DNA of 64,000 nt from Actinomycetospora sp. TBRC 11914 (lineage in GTDB: Bacteria > Actinomycetota > Actinomycetes > Mycobacteriales > Pseudonocardiaceae), in NCBI RefSeq assembly GCF_012933465.1, contig NZ_JABBND010000003.1, forward strand, positions 124,001 to 188,000. The letters are read 5' to 3'. Below the pieces are notes generated by a model. The model was not told where the DNA came from. It did not search any database and saw only the letters and a program-made list of their open reading frames with translations. The position numbers and the translations under genes were made by a program. This document shows, one piece after another, positions 10,587 through 19,725 of the stretch (its first letter is position 1; each line of letters begins with the position of its first letter).

Positions 10587-11540
10587 CGAAGGTGGCGCGA
10601 CGTCACGCGCCAGGGTGACGACGTCGTCGACGAGCGTGGGCGACGACGCGTCGAACCACCGCACCCGCGCGTCCCGGCGGAACCACGACCGCTGCCGGCG
10701 CACCAGCCGGCGGGTGGCGACGACGATGCGGCGGCGCGCCTCGGCGAGCGCCTCCGGGTCCGGGTCCGGTCCGGCATCGTCGAGGACCTCGAGCAGCTCG
10801 CGGTAGCCGACGGCGCGGGAGGCGGTCTCGCCGTCGCGCAGCCCGCGGGCGACGAGGGAGCGGACCTCGTCGAGCAGGCCCGCCGCGAGCATGCCGTCCA
10901 CCCGCGCCTCGATGCGGGCATCGAGGGCCGCCGTGTCCCGGTCGATCCCGACGAGCAGCGTGCCGCGCCGCGGTGCCCCCGGCCGCGGCAGGCTCGCCGC
11001 GAACGGCGCCCCGGTGATCTCCACGACCTCGAGCGCGCGCACCACGCGCCGGCCGTTGCTGGGCAGGATGCCCGCGGCCGCGTCGGGGTCGACCCGGGCG
11101 AGGCGCGCGTGCAGCGCGGCCGGGCCGACGTCGGCGAGCTCGGCCTCCAGCCGGGTGCGCACGGCCGGGTCGGTGCCGGGGAAGCGCAGGTCGTCGACGA
11201 GGGCCTGGACGTAGAGCCCCGAGCCGCCGACGGCGACCGGGGTGCCGCCGCGGGCGAGGACGTCGTCGACGGCGGCGCGCGCGTCGCGCTGGTAGGCGGC
11301 GACGGTGGCGGTCTCGGTGACCTCGAGGACGTCGAGCAGGTGGTGCGGCACGCCGCGCCGGGCGTCGACGGGCAGCTTGGCCGTCCCGATGTCCATCCCG
11401 CGGTAGAGCTGCATGGCGTCGGCGTTGACCACCTCGACCCCGTCGAGCCGCGCGGCCAGCTCCAGGGCCAGGTCGGACTTGCCGGTCGCCGTCGGCCCGA
11501 CCAGCGCGATCGGCCGGGGCGGCGCCGCCGTCTCGATCAC
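10584..11540 (-). CDS. miaA: tRNA dimethylallyltransferase
   Basis: Adds the isopentenyl group to A37 of tRNAs that read UNN codons; MiaB, also encoded in this window, then methylthiolates the product. The 318-residue protein has the P-loop GPTATGKS (15-22), the [15 protein letters not shown] region that binds the tRNA and prenyl donor, and the [11 protein letters not shown] motif of the family. The GTG start is supported by TAGCGT ending 6 nt upstream, a leaderless arrangement. It ends 9 nt before dapF and the two are likely co-transcribed. Confidence 0.96.
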   Translation of the reverse strand: MIETAAPPRPIALVGPTATGKSDLALELAARLDGVEVVNADAMQLYRGMDIGTAKLPVDARRGVPHHLLDVLEVTETATVAAYQRDARAAVDDVLARGGTPVAVGGSGLYVQALVDDLRFPGTDPAVRTRLEAELADVGPAALHARLARVDPDAAAGILPSNGRRVVRALEVVEITGAPFAASLPRPGAPRRGTLLVGIDRDTAALDARIEARVDGMLAAGLLDEVRSLVARGLRDGETASRAVGYRELLEVLDDAGPDPDPEALAEARRRIVVATRRLVRRQRSWFRRDARVRWFDASSPTLVDDVVTLARDVAPPS

Positions 11541-11546
11541 GGGCCC

Positions 11547-11552
11547 ACGCTA
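11547..11552 (-). promoter_or_regulatory. -10 element of leaderless miaA promoter
   Basis: TAGCGT on the minus strand ends 6 nt before the miaA GTG start, with no Shine-Dalgarno between. Confidence 0.5.
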
Positions 11553-11693
11553 TCCCGGGCCCCGGGGCGTCGTGGGGAGTGGATCGACCCGGCCACGGCG
11601 GGAGAAAACGCGGGTCGTCGCAGGTCGGGGGTGCGACGCTGCCAGGGAAGCTGTTTGAATGCCCGCACGATCGGAGCGGGAGGTGTGCGGCGA

Positions 11694-13664
11694 ATGGCCG
11701 ACGAGCAGGCCACGGGGGTGGCCGGCGCGGTCCCGGGCGCGGTCGAGACGCGGACCGGTACGGCGACGAGCGAGGACGGGCAGGGCGCCGGAGGCACCGT
11801 GGACAGCATGGACAACGTGGGGACCGGGACGACCGAGGACACGCCGGACGGGACCGGCACGCGTCCCGGGAACGGCGCGGGATCGACCACGCCACCCGCG
11901 ACCGACCACGTGCCGGACCCGGAGCCCGACCCACTGCCCGACCCACTGCCCACCCCGGCGGACCTCCCCCCGACGACGCCGCACGCCGCGAGCCCGGCGG
12001 ACCTCGCCCGCGCGACGCCGACGACGGCGGCCGCCGCGGCACCGGGTCCCGAGGACTCGGCCGGCGAGGACCCGACGAGTGGGGATCCGGCCAGCGAGGA
12101 CCCGGCCAGCGAGGTCGAGGTCACCGAGGTCGAGGTCACCGAGGTCGAGGCCACCGAGGACCCGGCCATCGAGGACCCGGCCACCGAAGCTCCGGACACC
12201 GACGTCCCGTCCACCGACGTGCCGTCGTCGACGGAGACGGCCGCCGACGCCCCGACCACCGAGGTGCCGGCGACGGCGACCCCGGCTGCGGACACCCCGG
12301 CCGACCAGGTCCCGGCCGCGGTGCCGACCCCGCCCGACCCGACCCCTCCCGACCCGGGCACCCCCGACCCCGCCGTCGAGCCGACCCCGGCACCGTCGCC
12401 GACCCCGGCCACCCCGGCCGCGGACGTCGCCGAGCTGCCCACCGTCCTGCCCGCGTCCGACGAACCCGCCCGCTGGGGCCGCGTCGACGCCGACGGCACC
12501 GTCTGGACCGTCGCCCCCGAGGGCGACCGCGCCGTCGGCTCCTGGCAGGCCGGCGACGCCGCGGAGGGCCTCGCCCACTACGCCCGCCGCTTCGACGACC
12601 TCCGGACCGAGGCCGACCTCCTCGTCCGCCGCCTGCACTCGGGCCGCGGCGACGCCGCCGGGGTCCTCCGCAGCGCGACCGTGCTGCGCGAGCGCCTCGA
12701 CGTCGCCGCCGTCGTGGGCGACCTCCCGGGCCTGGTCCTGCGCCTCGACGCCGTCATCACGACCGCCGAGCAGGCCGGGCGCGCCGAGAAGTCGGCGAAG
12801 GCGACCGCGCGGGAGCAGGCGGTCGCGCGCAAGGAGGCCCTCATCGGCGAGGCCGAGACCCTCGCCGAGGAGACCACCCGCTGGAAGCACGCCGGCGACC
12901 GCTTCTCGGCGATGCTCGAGGAGTGGAAGACGATCCGCGGGATCGACCGCAAGACCGACGACGCGCTCTGGAAGCGCTTCGCCAAGGCCCGCGAGACGTT
13001 CACCCGCCGTCGGGGGGCCCACTTCGCCGAGCTCGACCGCGCCCGCGCCTCGGCCAAGGCCCGCAAGGAGGAGCTGGTCGTCGAGGCGGAGTCGCTGCAG
13101 GACTCCGACGACTGGGGTCCGACGGCGGGCCGCTACAAGGAGCTCATGACGGAGTGGAAGGCGGCGGGGCGGACGTCCAAGGACGCCGACGACGCCCTCT
13201 GGGCCCGCTTCCGCGGGGCGCAGGACCACTTCTTCTCGCGCCGCTCGGCAACCTTCGACGCCCGGGACGCGGAGTTCGCCGACAACGCCAAGGCCAAGGA
13301 GTCGCTGCTGGCCGAGGCGGGCTCGATCGATCTCTCCGACGTCGACGCCGCCCGCGCCGCGCTGCGCTCCGTGCAGGAGCGCTGGGACCAGATCGGCAAG
13401 GTCCCCCGCGAGCGGGTGCGGGAGTTCGCGGGCCGGCTCAAGGAGGTCGAGGACCGGGTGCGCGCCGCGGTCGACCGCCGCTGGTCGCGCACCGACCCGG
13501 AGCGGGAGGCCCGCGTCGGGCAGTTCCGGGAGCGCGTCGAGCAGTTCGAGGCCCAGGCCGCCAAGGCCCGCGCCGCGGGCGACGAGCGGCGCGCGAGGGA
13601 GGCCGACCAGCAGGCCGCGCAGTGGCGGGAGTGGCTGGCGGCCGCGGAGCGCGCCACCGGCTGA
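11694..13664 (+). CDS. DUF349 coiled-coil protein with long disordered N-terminus
   Basis: A 656-residue protein. Residues 1-250 are low complexity, rich in Thr, Glu, Pro and Asp with repeats such as EVEVTEVE and PATEAPDTD. Residues 255-300 form a small domain (WGRVDADGTVWTVAPEGDRAVGSW). The rest is a series of charged helical DUF349 repeats with spaced Trp residues (WKTIRGIDRKTDDALWKRF and similar). DUF349 proteins are cytoplasmic and mostly uncharacterised. The position upstream of miaB matches Rv2731 of M. tuberculosis. ATG 11694 follows GGGAGG; upstream in-frame codons belong to a non-coding extension. No catalytic motif is seen. Confidence 0.88.
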   Translation: MADEQATGVAGAVPGAVETRTGTATSEDGQGAGGTVDSMDNVGTGTTEDTPDGTGTRPGNGAGSTTPPATDHVPDPEPDPLPDPLPTPADLPPTTPHAASPADLARATPTTAAAAAPGPEDSAGEDPTSGDPASEDPASEVEVTEVEVTEVEATEDPAIEDPATEAPDTDVPSTDVPSSTETAADAPTTEVPATATPAADTPADQVPAAVPTPPDPTPPDPGTPDPAVEPTPAPSPTPATPAADVAELPTVLPASDEPARWGRVDADGTVWTVAPEGDRAVGSWQAGDAAEGLAHYARRFDDLRTEADLLVRRLHSGRGDAAGVLRSATVLRERLDVAAVVGDLPGLVLRLDAVITTAEQAGRAEKSAKATAREQAVARKEALIGEAETLAEETTRWKHAGDRFSAMLEEWKTIRGIDRKTDDALWKRFAKARETFTRRRGAHFAELDRARASAKARKEELVVEAESLQDSDDWGPTAGRYKELMTEWKAAGRTSKDADDALWARFRGAQDHFFSRRSATFDARDAEFADNAKAKESLLAEAGSIDLSDVDAARAALRSVQERWDQIGKVPRERVREFAGRLKEVEDRVRAAVDRRWSRTDPEREARVGQFRERVEQFEAQAAKARAAGDERRAREADQQAAQWREWLAAAERATG

Positions 13665-13689
13665 CCCGGTCCGCCGTCAGCGGCCGCCG

Positions 13690-14112
13690 TCAGGCGGCCA
13701 CGAAGATGCAGAACGGGTGCCCGGAGGGGTCCTTGTAGACGTAGAGCGGCTCCTCCGGGTCGGCGGAGGCGTCGAGCACCAGCTGCGCGCCGAGCTCGAG
13801 CGCGCGACGGTGCTGCCGCTCGAGGTCGTCGGTGGTGGGCACGGTGAGGTCGAGGTGCATCCGCTGCGGCTGCTCGCCGTCGGGCCAGGTCACCGGGGGC
13901 AGCGTCGCGACCGGCTGGAACGCGAGCAGCGGGCGGCCCTGCGCGTCCCGCAGCGCGAGCCACTCGGCCGCCCGCGGGTCGGGCTCGCCGGGGGCCGGCG
14001 GCTCGTCACCAGCCCGGTAGCGCAGGCCCAGCAGGCGGCGGTAGAACTCCGCGAGCCCGCGAGCGTCCACGGCGTCGAACACGGTCTGGCGCAGGATCGG
14101 GTGGTCGACCAC
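13690..14112 (-). CDS. VOC-family protein
   Basis: A 140-residue glyoxalase-fold protein, with N-terminal HPILRQTVFDAVDARGLAEF and a C-terminal YKDPSGHPFCIFV strand pair typical of the single-domain 'Glyoxalase_6' type. Activity is unknown. The start is uncertain: GTG 14112 and TTG 14115 are in frame, neither has a Shine-Dalgarno, and the better-looking ATG 14120 is in another frame. A copy of a 53-bp dispersed repeat lies directly upstream. It is convergent with the DUF349 gene, 25 bp apart. Confidence 0.82.
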   Translation of the reverse strand: MVDHPILRQTVFDAVDARGLAEFYRRLLGLRYRAGDEPPAPGEPDPRAAEWLALRDAQGRPLLAFQPVATLPPVTWPDGEQPQRMHLDLTVPTTDDLERQHRRALELGAQLVLDASADPEEPLYVYKDPSGHPFCIFVAA

Positions 14113-14130
14113 CAAGCCATCGTGCCCGGG

Positions 14131-14183
14131 ATGGGTGTGGCTTTTCGGACGTTCAGCGTCTGCGATGCGACACCGCTGACAGC
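14131..14183 (-). repeat. 53-bp dispersed repeat, copy A
   Basis: On the minus strand it begins GCTGTCAGCGGTGTCGCATC and ends AAAGCCACACCCAT. It is 46 of 53 identical to copy B at 19657. It covers the last codons and stop of pxpC and the gap before the VOC gene, so the C-terminal LSAVSHRRR of PxpC is encoded by the repeat. Confidence 0.8.
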
Positions 14184-15055
14184 CCCACCCGCCGGAACCG
14201 CACCGTCGACCCCGGCCGGGCCTGCCCCGCGCGGTCGGTGTCGGCGTCGAGCACCACACCGATCACGGGGTAGCCCCCGGTCACCGGGTGGTCGGCGAGG
14301 AACACCGTCGGGCGCCCGGACGGCGGGACCTGCACGCTCCCCCGGATCACCCCTTCGCTGGGCAGCTCGGCGCCCTCGCGCTCGGCCGTGCGGGCGAGCT
14401 CGGGGCCGTCGAGCCGGAACCCGACGCGGTTGGCGTCCTCGGTCACCGTCCACGCGGTGCGCAGGAAGGTCGCGAGGGCCGCGTCGGTGAACCAGTCGTC
14501 GCGCGGGCCCGGCACCACCCCGAGCACGACCTCCCCCGCGAGCCCGGCCTCCGGGGCGACGTCGACCGACGGCACCGGCGACGACGGCGGCACCCCCACC
14601 GGCAGCTCCGCACCCGCCCCGAGGACCGGCGGACCGAGGCCGGCCACGGTGTCGGTGGCCCGGCTGCCCAGCACCGGGTCCACCGCGAGCCCGCCGCGCA
14701 CGGCGACGTAGGTCCGCAGGCCGCTCGGCGGTGTCCCCAGCCGTACCTCCGCCCCGGCGGGCACGACGACGGCCCGGTGCAGGTCGCCGGGCCGCTCCCC
14801 GACCGTGACCGGGACCGGCGCGCCCGTCAGCGCCACCACGCTCGTCGTCGTCACCCGGAACCCCAGGCCTCCGAAGGTCACCTCGAGACCCGCCGCGGCC
14901 TCGTCGTTGCCGACGAGCCGGTTGGCCCGCCGCAGCGCCGCGCGGTCGGCCGCCCCGGAGACCCCGACGCCGAGGTCGGCGCGGCCCGGCCGCCCGGTCA
15001 CGTCCTGCACCGTGCACAGCGGGCCGGGCGCGGTGACCGTCAGCCACCCGCTCAT
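14153..15055 (-). CDS. pxpC: 5-oxoprolinase subunit C (biotin-dependent carboxyltransferase fold, KipA-like)
   Basis: With PxpB (and PxpA) it forms the bacterial ATP-dependent 5-oxoprolinase, which opens pyroglutamate to glutamate. The 300-residue protein has the KipA/urea-amidolyase-type domain: LCTVQDVTGRPGRADLGV at the start, the SGAADRAALRRANRLVGN helix and the DHPVTGGYPVIGVV motif near the end. It overlaps pxpB by ATGA, so the two are translationally coupled. The normal C-terminal tail appears to have been replaced by residues read from a dispersed repeat. pxpA is not in this operon or anywhere in the window. Confidence 0.92.
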   Translation of the reverse strand: MSGWLTVTAPGPLCTVQDVTGRPGRADLGVGVSGAADRAALRRANRLVGNDEAAAGLEVTFGGLGFRVTTTSVVALTGAPVPVTVGERPGDLHRAVVVPAGAEVRLGTPPSGLRTYVAVRGGLAVDPVLGSRATDTVAGLGPPVLGAGAELPVGVPPSSPVPSVDVAPEAGLAGEVVLGVVPGPRDDWFTDAALATFLRTAWTVTEDANRVGFRLDGPELARTAEREGAELPSEGVIRGSVQVPPSGRPTVFLADHPVTGGYPVIGVVLDADTDRAGQARPGSTVRFRRVGLSAVSHRRR

Positions 15056-15684
15056 GCGGCGCGGAACCGGATGCGGGCGCCGGGCACGAGGACGGCGGGC
15101 GGGTCGCGGTCGAGGTCCCACAGCACGGCGTCGGTGCGCCCGATGAGCTGCCAGCCCCCGGGCGACTCCCGCGGGTAGATCCCGCTGAACTCCCCCGCCA
15201 GCCCGACCGCCCCGGCCGGGACGCGGGTGCGCGACGACGACCGCCGGGGCACGTGCAGCCGCGCGTCGCCGTCCTCGGGCGCGAGGTAGCCGAAGCCGGG
15301 GGTGAAGCCGGCGAACGCCACCGTCCACACCCGGCCGGTGTGCGCCTCGATCACCTCGTCGCGGGTCAGGCCGGTGTGGGCGGCCACGTCGTCGAGGTCC
15401 TCGCCGTCGTAGGTCACCGCGATCTCGGTGACCTCGCCGCCGGCCTCCCGCACGCTCGACGACGCCGGCTCGCGGTGCCGCACCTCCTCTACGACGGCGG
15501 GCAGGTCGGCGGCCGAGCGGACGCGCAGCAGCACGGTGCGCGCCGCCGGCACGAGGTCGACGACACCGTCGGGCGGGTCCGCGGCCAGCGCGGCGTGCAG
15601 GCCCAGCACGTCGGTGAGGGTCTCCAGCTCGACGAGCAGCCCGGTGTCGCCGCAGGGCCGCAGGGTGCGGGTCACGGCGCCCAT
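15052..15684 (-). CDS. pxpB: 5-oxoprolinase subunit B (KipI-like)
   Basis: A 210-residue allophanate-hydrolase-subunit-1/KipI-type protein, partner of PxpC in 5-oxoproline cleavage. The cyclophilin-like C-terminal half carries the family motif FAGFTPGFGYL (about 124-134) and the PAGAVGLAGEFSGIYP loop. The ATG start has only a weak GGGG; a GTG four codons later is an alternative. Its stop overlaps the pxpC start (ATGA), and it begins 17 bp after the NRAMP gene, so the three form an operon as ycsG and kipI/kipA do in Bacillus subtilis. Confidence 0.92.
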   Translation of the reverse strand: MGAVTRTLRPCGDTGLLVELETLTDVLGLHAALAADPPDGVVDLVPAARTVLLRVRSAADLPAVVEEVRHREPASSSVREAGGEVTEIAVTYDGEDLDDVAAHTGLTRDEVIEAHTGRVWTVAFAGFTPGFGYLAPEDGDARLHVPRRSSSRTRVPAGAVGLAGEFSGIYPRESPGGWQLIGRTDAVLWDLDRDPPAVLVPGARIRFRAA

Positions 15685-15701
15685 CTTGGCCCCGGCCGGG
15701 C

Positions 15702-16997
15702 TCACCGGAAGATCGAGGGGATCGCGGCCACCGACACCACCCCGGCGTAGACGGTGAACGCGAGCGCGGCCACCCCGAGCAGCAGCAGCACCACCGGCTG
15801 GCGGGTCCCGCCGAGCAGGTCGCGGCGCCGCCACGCGATCCAGAGCAGGAGCGCCAGACCGACCGGCAGGATCAGCCCGTTGAACGCCCCGGCGAAGACG
15901 AGCAGGGCCGAGGGTGCCTGGCCCACCGCGAGGAACACGATCGTGCAGATCGTGATGAACACCGAGATCGTCAGGTTGAAGCGGCGGTCGACCACCGGCA
16001 CGAGCGTGCGCAGGAACGACGCGGAGGTGAACGAGGCGCCGATGGTGCTCGTCATGCCGGCTGTCCAGAGCACGACGCCGAACAGGCGCAGCCCGACGGG
16101 CCCGAGCGCGAACGCGAAGGCCGACCCGGCGGGGTCGGCCTTCGAGAGCTGGGCGCCCGCCGCCACCGCGCCGAGGATCCCGAGGAAGAGCAGCACGCGC
16201 AGCACCCCGGTCACGAGGATGCCGTTGACCGAGCCGCGGCTGATGGTGCGCAGGTTCTCGGGCCCCGTGGTGCCGGACTCGATGAGCCGGTGTGCCCCGG
16301 CGTAGGTGATGTAGCCCCCGACGGTGCCGCCGATGAGGGTGAGCACCGGCAGCAGGTCCAGGCCGACCGGCGCGACGGTGCGCAGCGCGGCCTCGTCGAC
16401 CGGCGGCGCCGTGACTACGGCGACGACCGCGATGAGCGCGATCTTGAGGACGCCCAGCACGATCACGGCGCGGTCCACCGTGCCCTCGAGCGCCCGGTAG
16501 TTGAAGACCAGGATCGCGAGCACGGCGCTGATCACTGCACCGAGGCGGAGGTCGAGGCCAGTGGCGTCGTGCAGCCCCAGGCCGGCCGCGCTGATGTTGC
16601 CGATGCCGAAGACCAGCCCGCCGATCACGACGAGGAACGCCAGCACGTGCCCCGACCACGGCAGCACGCGGTTCGCGAGGTCCTGGGCGCGCATCCCGGA
16701 CAGGCCGATGACCCGCCAGACGTTCAGCTGGATCGCGAGGTCGATGAGGACGCTGGCGACGATTGCCGCAGCGAACGACGGGCCGTACTTGGCGGTGAAC
16801 GTGCCGGTCTGCGAGATGAAGCCCGGTCCGGCCGCGGACATGGCCATGAGGAACATCGCGCCGGCGACGGCGACCGAGCGCTTCACCGAGACGACCGGGC
16901 GCCGGGTGTCGGTGTCCGTGTCGGCGTGCGTGTCGGTGTCCGTGCCGGTGCCCGTGTCGGCCTCGGGCGGGGTGGGGTCCTTCGGGGCGTCGGTCAC
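15702..16997 (-). CDS. NRAMP-family transporter (YcsG-like)
   Basis: A 431-residue integral membrane protein with about eleven transmembrane helices and the NRAMP fold, starting in GAMFLMAMSAAGPGFISQTG. The classical metal-binding DPGN motif is absent at the first helix (here AAGPGF), as in the YcsG subgroup found beside 5-oxoprolinase genes. An organic-acid or amino-acid substrate such as 5-oxoproline is therefore more likely than a divalent metal. The cytoplasmic N-terminus has alternating Thr-Asp dipeptides. GTG 16997 follows AGGGAGG; earlier in-frame codons lack a site. First gene of the operon with pxpB and pxpC. Confidence 0.85.
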   Translation of the reverse strand: MTDAPKDPTPPEADTGTGTDTDTHADTDTDTRRPVVSVKRSVAVAGAMFLMAMSAAGPGFISQTGTFTAKYGPSFAAAIVASVLIDLAIQLNVWRVIGLSGMRAQDLANRVLPWSGHVLAFLVVIGGLVFGIGNISAAGLGLHDATGLDLRLGAVISAVLAILVFNYRALEGTVDRAVIVLGVLKIALIAVVAVVTAPPVDEAALRTVAPVGLDLLPVLTLIGGTVGGYITYAGAHRLIESGTTGPENLRTISRGSVNGILVTGVLRVLLFLGILGAVAAGAQLSKADPAGSAFAFALGPVGLRLFGVVLWTAGMTSTIGASFTSASFLRTLVPVVDRRFNLTISVFITICTIVFLAVGQAPSALLVFAGAFNGLILPVGLALLLWIAWRRRDLLGGTRQPVVLLLLGVAALAFTVYAGVVSVAAIPSIFR

Positions 16998-17035
16998 GAC
17001 GGGCCTCCCTGCGCGGCGAAGTTCGTCCAACGTAA

Positions 17036-17052
17036 GGATCGTTCAACGATCC
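17036..17052. promoter_or_regulatory. Palindromic operator before the NRAMP-pxpBC operon
   Basis: Perfect 17-bp palindrome GGATCGTT-C-AACGATCC, 39 bp upstream of the GTG start. On the minus strand CGTTGA occurs twice and CGTTGG once in this stretch. It looks like a repressor site (GntR- or IclR-type); the regulator is not in the neighbourhood. Confidence 0.55.
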
Positions 17053-17094
17053 GTCAACGGTGGACGAGCCTCGCGCGGGGCCGGAGGCCGGACG

Positions 17095-17562
17095 TCAGTC
17101 GCGCGAGAGCGCCCAGGTGGCCCAGCGACCGGCGAGCACGATCATCGCGATCAGCGCCAGGACCAGCCCGAACCCGGGGCCGTGGCCCGGCACCGTGTTC
17201 TGCGACCAGACCGCCCACAGCCCCGTCACCGACGTGACGCAGCACCCGGCCGCCGTCGCGAAGACGACCACCCAGCGCCGGGTGAGCACCGACGCGACCG
17301 AGAAGCCGACGCCGAAGACCAGGGCGAGGATCGAGAACAGCCGCGGCAGCTTGGTGACCCCGGGGATCCCCGAGACGACCTCCCAGCCGGTGGCGCCGTC
17401 GGCGGTCCAGCGGAAGATCACGGCCACCAGCAGCACGAGCACGGCGACCGCGGCGACGAGCACCTTGGGGCCGAAGTCGACCTCGCGGGAGATGGACGGG
17501 CGCTGCGGCTCGGCCGCCTCGACGGGGCCGGCGGGCTCGTCGAACGGGTTCGGGCGGGTCAT
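17095..17562 (-). CDS. Four-helix membrane protein downstream of miaB (Rv2732c-like)
   Basis: A 155-residue protein with a polar N-terminus (1-35) and four predicted transmembrane helices ([18 protein letters not shown] and three more). Function unknown. Its position directly after miaB matches mycobacterial Rv2732c. The ATG overlaps the miaB stop (ATGA), and GGGGAG precedes it, so it is translated together with miaB. Confidence 0.8.
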   Translation of the reverse strand: MTRPNPFDEPAGPVEAAEPQRPSISREVDFGPKVLVAAVAVLVLLVAVIFRWTADGATGWEVVSGIPGVTKLPRLFSILALVFGVGFSVASVLTRRWVVVFATAAGCCVTSVTGLWAVWSQNTVPGHGPGFGLVLALIAMIVLAGRWATWALSRD

Positions 17563-19079
17563 GCGCTCGGGCTCCCCACCCCGCACCCGGTCGACACCGG
17601 GAGCGGCTCCGGACGCCCGAGGGACGGCAGGCCCAGGGTGACGCGCGGCGTCGTCGGGCGCGTCCCGGCCTCGTGCGCGTCGCCGGCCCGGGTGCGGCGG
17701 TGCGCCAGGACGTCGCCGTCGGCGACCACGTGGTGCGGCGCCCCGTAGGTGGCGCGGACGGTGACGACGTCGCCGGGCCGCACCACGCCGTCGAGGGCGG
17801 GGCCGGTCGGCGTGAAGTGGACCAGGCGGCCGTCGCGGGCACGCCCGCTCATGCGGCGGGTCGCGGTGTCCTTGCGGCCCTCGCCGGTGGCGACGAGCAG
17901 TTCGAGCTCCCGGCCGACCTGCTCCCGGTTGCCCGCCAGCGACATCTCCTCCTGCAGCGCCACCAGCCGGTCGTAGCGGTCCTGCACGACGGCCTTGGGC
18001 ACCTGGTCGGGCAGGGAGGCGGCCGGCGTCCCCGGGCGCGGCGAGTACTGGAAGGTGAAGGCCTGCGAGAACCGCGACCTCCCGACGACGTCGAGGGTGC
18101 CCTGGAAGTCCTCCTCGGTCTCGCCGGGGAAGCCGACGATGATGTCGGTGGTCAGCGCCGCGTCGGGCATGGCCCCACGGACCTCGTCGACGATCTCCAG
18201 GTAGCGGCGCGCCCGGTACGACCGCCGCATCGCCTTCAGGACCCGGTCCGACCCGGACTGCAGCGGCATGTGCAGCTGCGGGCAGACGGTGGGGGTCTCG
18301 GTCATGGCGGTGATGACATCGGAGGTGAAGTCACGCGGGTGTGGGCTCGTGAAGCGGACCCGCTCGAGCCCCTCGACGTCGCCGCAGGCGCGCAGCAGGT
18401 CGGCGAACGCGGTGCGGCCGGTGGCCCGGTCGGTGAAGCCGACCCCGTAGGCGTTGACGTTCTGGCCCAGCAGCGTCACCTCGAGCACGCCCTCGGCCAC
18501 CAGCGCCTCGACCTCGCCGAGGATCTCCCCCGGCCGCCGGTCGACCTCCTTGCCGCGCAGCGACGGGACGATGCAGAACGTGCAGGTGTTGTTGCAGCCG
18601 ACCGAGATCGACACCCAGCCCGAGTAGGCGGACTCGCGCCGGGCCGGCAGGTGCGACGGGAACGTCTCGAGCGACTCGAGGATCTCGACCTGCGCCTCGC
18701 CGTTGTGCCGCGCCCGCTCGAGCAGGGCGGGGAGCGACCCGACGTTGTGGGTGCCGAACACGACATCGACCCAGGGAGCCCGCGTCGTGACCGTGTCGCG
18801 GTCCTTCTGGGCGAGGCACCCGCCGACCGCGATCTGCTGGTCGGGCCGGGCCGCCTTGATCGGGGCGAGTCGGCCGAGCTGGCCGTAGAGCTTGTTGTCG
18901 GCGTTCTCGCGGACCGCGCAGGTGTTGAACACCACCAGGTCGGCGTCCTCGGGCGCGGCGCCGGACGGCGCGGGCTCCCACCCGGCCTCGACGAGCACCC
19001 CGGCGAGACGCTCGGAGTCGTGCACGTTCATCTGGCACCCGTGCGTGCGGATCGCGAAGGTGCGCCCTGCTGCGCTCAT
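17559..19079 (-). CDS. miaB: tRNA-2-methylthio-N6-dimethylallyladenosine synthase
   Basis: Radical-SAM methylthiotransferase that converts i6A37 in tRNA to ms2i6A. The 506-residue protein shows the three domains in order: UPF0004 with Cys15, Cys53 and Cys88 for the auxiliary cluster; the radical-SAM core with CNNTCTFC (Cys162, 166, 169); and a C-terminal TRAM domain (about 380-450). A 50-residue Pro/Thr-rich tail follows. The ATG is leaderless by TACCCT ending 8 nt upstream. It works after MiaA, encoded 7 kb away on the same strand. Confidence 0.97.
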   Translation of the reverse strand: MSAAGRTFAIRTHGCQMNVHDSERLAGVLVEAGWEPAPSGAAPEDADLVVFNTCAVRENADNKLYGQLGRLAPIKAARPDQQIAVGGCLAQKDRDTVTTRAPWVDVVFGTHNVGSLPALLERARHNGEAQVEILESLETFPSHLPARRESAYSGWVSISVGCNNTCTFCIVPSLRGKEVDRRPGEILGEVEALVAEGVLEVTLLGQNVNAYGVGFTDRATGRTAFADLLRACGDVEGLERVRFTSPHPRDFTSDVITAMTETPTVCPQLHMPLQSGSDRVLKAMRRSYRARRYLEIVDEVRGAMPDAALTTDIIVGFPGETEEDFQGTLDVVGRSRFSQAFTFQYSPRPGTPAASLPDQVPKAVVQDRYDRLVALQEEMSLAGNREQVGRELELLVATGEGRKDTATRRMSGRARDGRLVHFTPTGPALDGVVRPGDVVTVRATYGAPHHVVADGDVLAHRRTRAGDAHEAGTRPTTPRVTLGLPSLGRPEPLPVSTGCGVGSPSA

Positions 19080-19087
19080 CGCAGCCC

Positions 19088-19093
19088 AGGGTA
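19088..19093 (-). promoter_or_regulatory. -10 element of leaderless miaB promoter
   Basis: TACCCT on the minus strand, ending 8 nt before the miaB ATG. Confidence 0.5.
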
Positions 19094-19130
19094 GGCGCTC
19101 GACGTGCACCGACCCGGCGGCGGGACTCCG

Positions 19131-19174
19131 TCTGCCGTTCGGCAGAGGTTGTCCGCCCGCGCGCTCCCTAGCGT
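19131..19174 (+). promoter_or_regulatory. Promoter and palindrome of the SnoaL-like gene
   Basis: TCTGCCG-TT-CGGCAGA (19131-19146) is a perfect 7-bp inverted repeat. It lies just before TTGTCC (19149) and a -10-like TAGCGT (19169-19174). The leader is about 30 nt with GGGGGAA before the ATG. The palindrome covers the -35 side and is a candidate operator. Confidence 0.4.
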
Positions 19175-19209
19175 TCCCGACCGGATCGTCCGCACCGAGG
19201 GGGAACACC

Positions 19210-19644
19210 ATGAGCACCACCGTCACCGAGCACCCGAACGTCACCGCGCTCCTCGAGGCCTTCGCCGCCCTCGGCGAGGGCGACGTCGGACCGAGCGAGG
19301 CGCTGATGACCGAGGACTTCGTCGTGGTCAACCACGACAACGGCGCCGGCGACCGGCACCTCGTCGAGGGCCGGGACGCGTTCCTCGGGTTCCTGGCGGG
19401 CTGGGCGGAGTTCTTCGAGGGCACGTGGGCGCAGCGGCCGCTGGGCATCTTCGGCGACGACGACCACCTGGTCATGCTCGTCCACGAGACCGGGCGCCGC
19501 GGCGACGCCGTGTTCGACAACCGGGCCGTCTACGTCATCGAGGTGCGCGACGGCCGCTGGATCCGGATGGACACCTACGACCGCGACCGGGAGGCCAACG
19601 CCGCCTTCTGGGACCAGGTGGGGGTCAGCGGGCCTCCGCGGTGA
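19210..19644 (+). CDS. SnoaL/NTF2-like fold protein
   Basis: A 144-residue protein of the SnoaL-like cone fold: an N-terminal helix ([16 protein letters not shown]), then [17 protein letters not shown], and C-terminal strands ending in [18 protein letters not shown]. Such proteins are small hydrolases, isomerases or ligand binders; no specific function can be given. The ATG has GGGGGAA upstream and the promoter region holds a palindrome. It is convergent with the dynamin-like gene, with copy B of the 53-bp repeat between them. Confidence 0.8.
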   Translation: MSTTVTEHPNVTALLEAFAALGEGDVGPSEALMTEDFVVVNHDNGAGDRHLVEGRDAFLGFLAGWAEFFEGTWAQRPLGIFGDDDHLVMLVHETGRRGDAVFDNRAVYVIEVRDGRWIRMDTYDRDREANAAFWDQVGVSGPPR

Positions 19645-19656
19645 GGGGACACCGGC

Positions 19657-19709
19657 GCTGTCAGCGGTGTCGCATCGCAGACATCGAGCGTCCGGAAAGC
19701 CACACTCAC
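19657..19709 (+). repeat. 53-bp dispersed repeat, copy B
   Basis: Begins GCTGTCAGCGGTGTCGCATC, followed by GCAGAC, and ends AAAGCCACACTCAC. The first 26 bases are identical to copy A. It sits in the 81-bp gap between two convergent genes and codes for nothing. Confidence 0.8.
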
Positions 19710-19725
19710 GACGACCGGTGCTCGG

